A stretch of 6,871 bases of DNA, taken from the NCBI GenBank assembly GCA_020404485.1, contig DYDT01000123.1:1-6871 (forward strand), in the 5' to 3' direction. Below are positions 6,691-6,871 of the stretch, one piece after another (position 1 is the stretch's first letter; each line of letters starts with the position of its first letter). Source of the stretch: Rickettsia endosymbiont of Diachasma alloeum (GTDB lineage: Bacteria; Pseudomonadota; Alphaproteobacteria; Rickettsiales; Rickettsiaceae). The notes below the pieces were generated by a model. The model was not told the DNA's origin. It made no database searches and was given only the letters and a program-made list of their open reading frames with translations. A program made the position numbers and the translations under genes.

Positions 6691-6759
6691 CATGTTGAGT
6701 TATGATAGATTTTTTAATAAAAGATCAGTAACTCAACATGAAAAAATGTATCATAACTC
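6691..6759. repeat. Long imperfect hairpin with an alternative, mutually exclusive pairing
   Basis: CATGTTGAGTTA (6691-6702) pairs perfectly with TAACTCAACATG (6729-6740). The stem continues inward with TGAT (6703-6706) and ATCA (6724-6727), with one bulged G. The overlapping segment GAGTTATGATA (6697-6707) is also perfectly complementary to TATCATAACTC (6749-6759), so the left arm can pair with either downstream arm but not both. The element starts 60 bases after the SpoT-like stop. No T tract follows the stem on either strand, so a simple terminator is unlikely. It may be a decayed mobile or palindromic element, or a regulatory leader for a gene beyond the window. Confidence 0.55.
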
Positions 6760-6790
6760 CCACATTCCGCTCCAAAATATCAAAATAAAA

Positions 6791-6807
6791 TAATTATTGA
6801 ATAATTA
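6791..6807. repeat. AT-only palindrome, 8-bp arms
   Basis: TAATTATT (6791-6798) and AATAATTA (6800-6807) are perfectly complementary around one G. It lies in the non-coding right end of the window (6632-6871), where I find no supportable reading frame. It could be an operator-like site for a gene to the right, but AT-only palindromes arise often by chance in DNA this AT-rich. Confidence 0.25.
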
Positions 6808-6871
6808 ATGCAAAAAGTATTCACTAAGAATGAGTAATATTATAGAGTACACTAAGTGATGAGAATAGAAA

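Noticed and set aside
6738..6788. Short ATG-initiated frame of 16 codons downstream of the hairpin
   Set aside because: It is too short, starts inside the hairpin arm and has no supporting signal; a leader peptide could not be argued from the sequence.
1..6871. CRISPR array, toxin-antitoxin pair or phage defence operon
   Set aside because: No regularly spaced direct repeats and no adjacent small gene pair or defence-type domains were seen; the Rpn-like remnant lacks its nuclease core.

Overview
The window looks like chromosomal DNA of an obligate intracellular alphaproteobacterium, most likely Rickettsia. This rests on the very low GC content, poor ribosome binding sites, several half-decayed genes, a fragment of the Rpn/PD-(D/E)XK transposase-like family that is abundant in Rickettsia, and a short hydrolase-only SpoT gene of the kind rickettsiae carry in several copies. 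The genus is inferred from these traits and from familiarity with the protein sequences; no search was run.

Layout, left to right. Positions 1-95 hold nothing recognisable. Positions 96-667 (+) are the frameshifted C-terminal remnant of an Rpn-type protein. lpxB (687-1829, +) is intact and encodes lipid-A-disaccharide synthase. It meets tail to tail a small predicted one-helix membrane protein gene (1821-2114, -). A 245-base non-coding gap with a short hairpin and a good sigma70-like promoter leads into mltG (2360-3445, +; endolytic murein transglycosylase), which overlaps cyaY (3438-3749, +; frataxin). Converging on cyaY is an eptA-like phosphoethanolamine transferase gene (3732-5276, -) broken by two separate frameshifting lesions. 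Divergent from it is ruvX/yqgF (5318-5782, +), followed by a likely terminator that overlaps a sequence resembling the 3' end of a tRNA. A roughly 240-base non-coding stretch precedes a hydrolase-only SpoT-like gene (6056-6631, +). The last 240 bases carry a long hairpin with an alternative, mutually exclusive pairing and an AT-rich palindrome.

The intact genes are housekeeping: outer-membrane lipid A synthesis (lpxB), peptidoglycan strand termination (mltG), iron and Fe-S handling (cyaY), RNA/DNA processing (ruvX) and alarmone breakdown (SpoT-like). The decayed genes are accessory: a transposase-like nuclease and a lipid A decorating enzyme. I see no clear novel multi-gene system. The points most worth a second look are the apparently active hydrolase-only alarmone enzyme, the twice-broken eptA-like gene, and the alternative-hairpin element near the right end.
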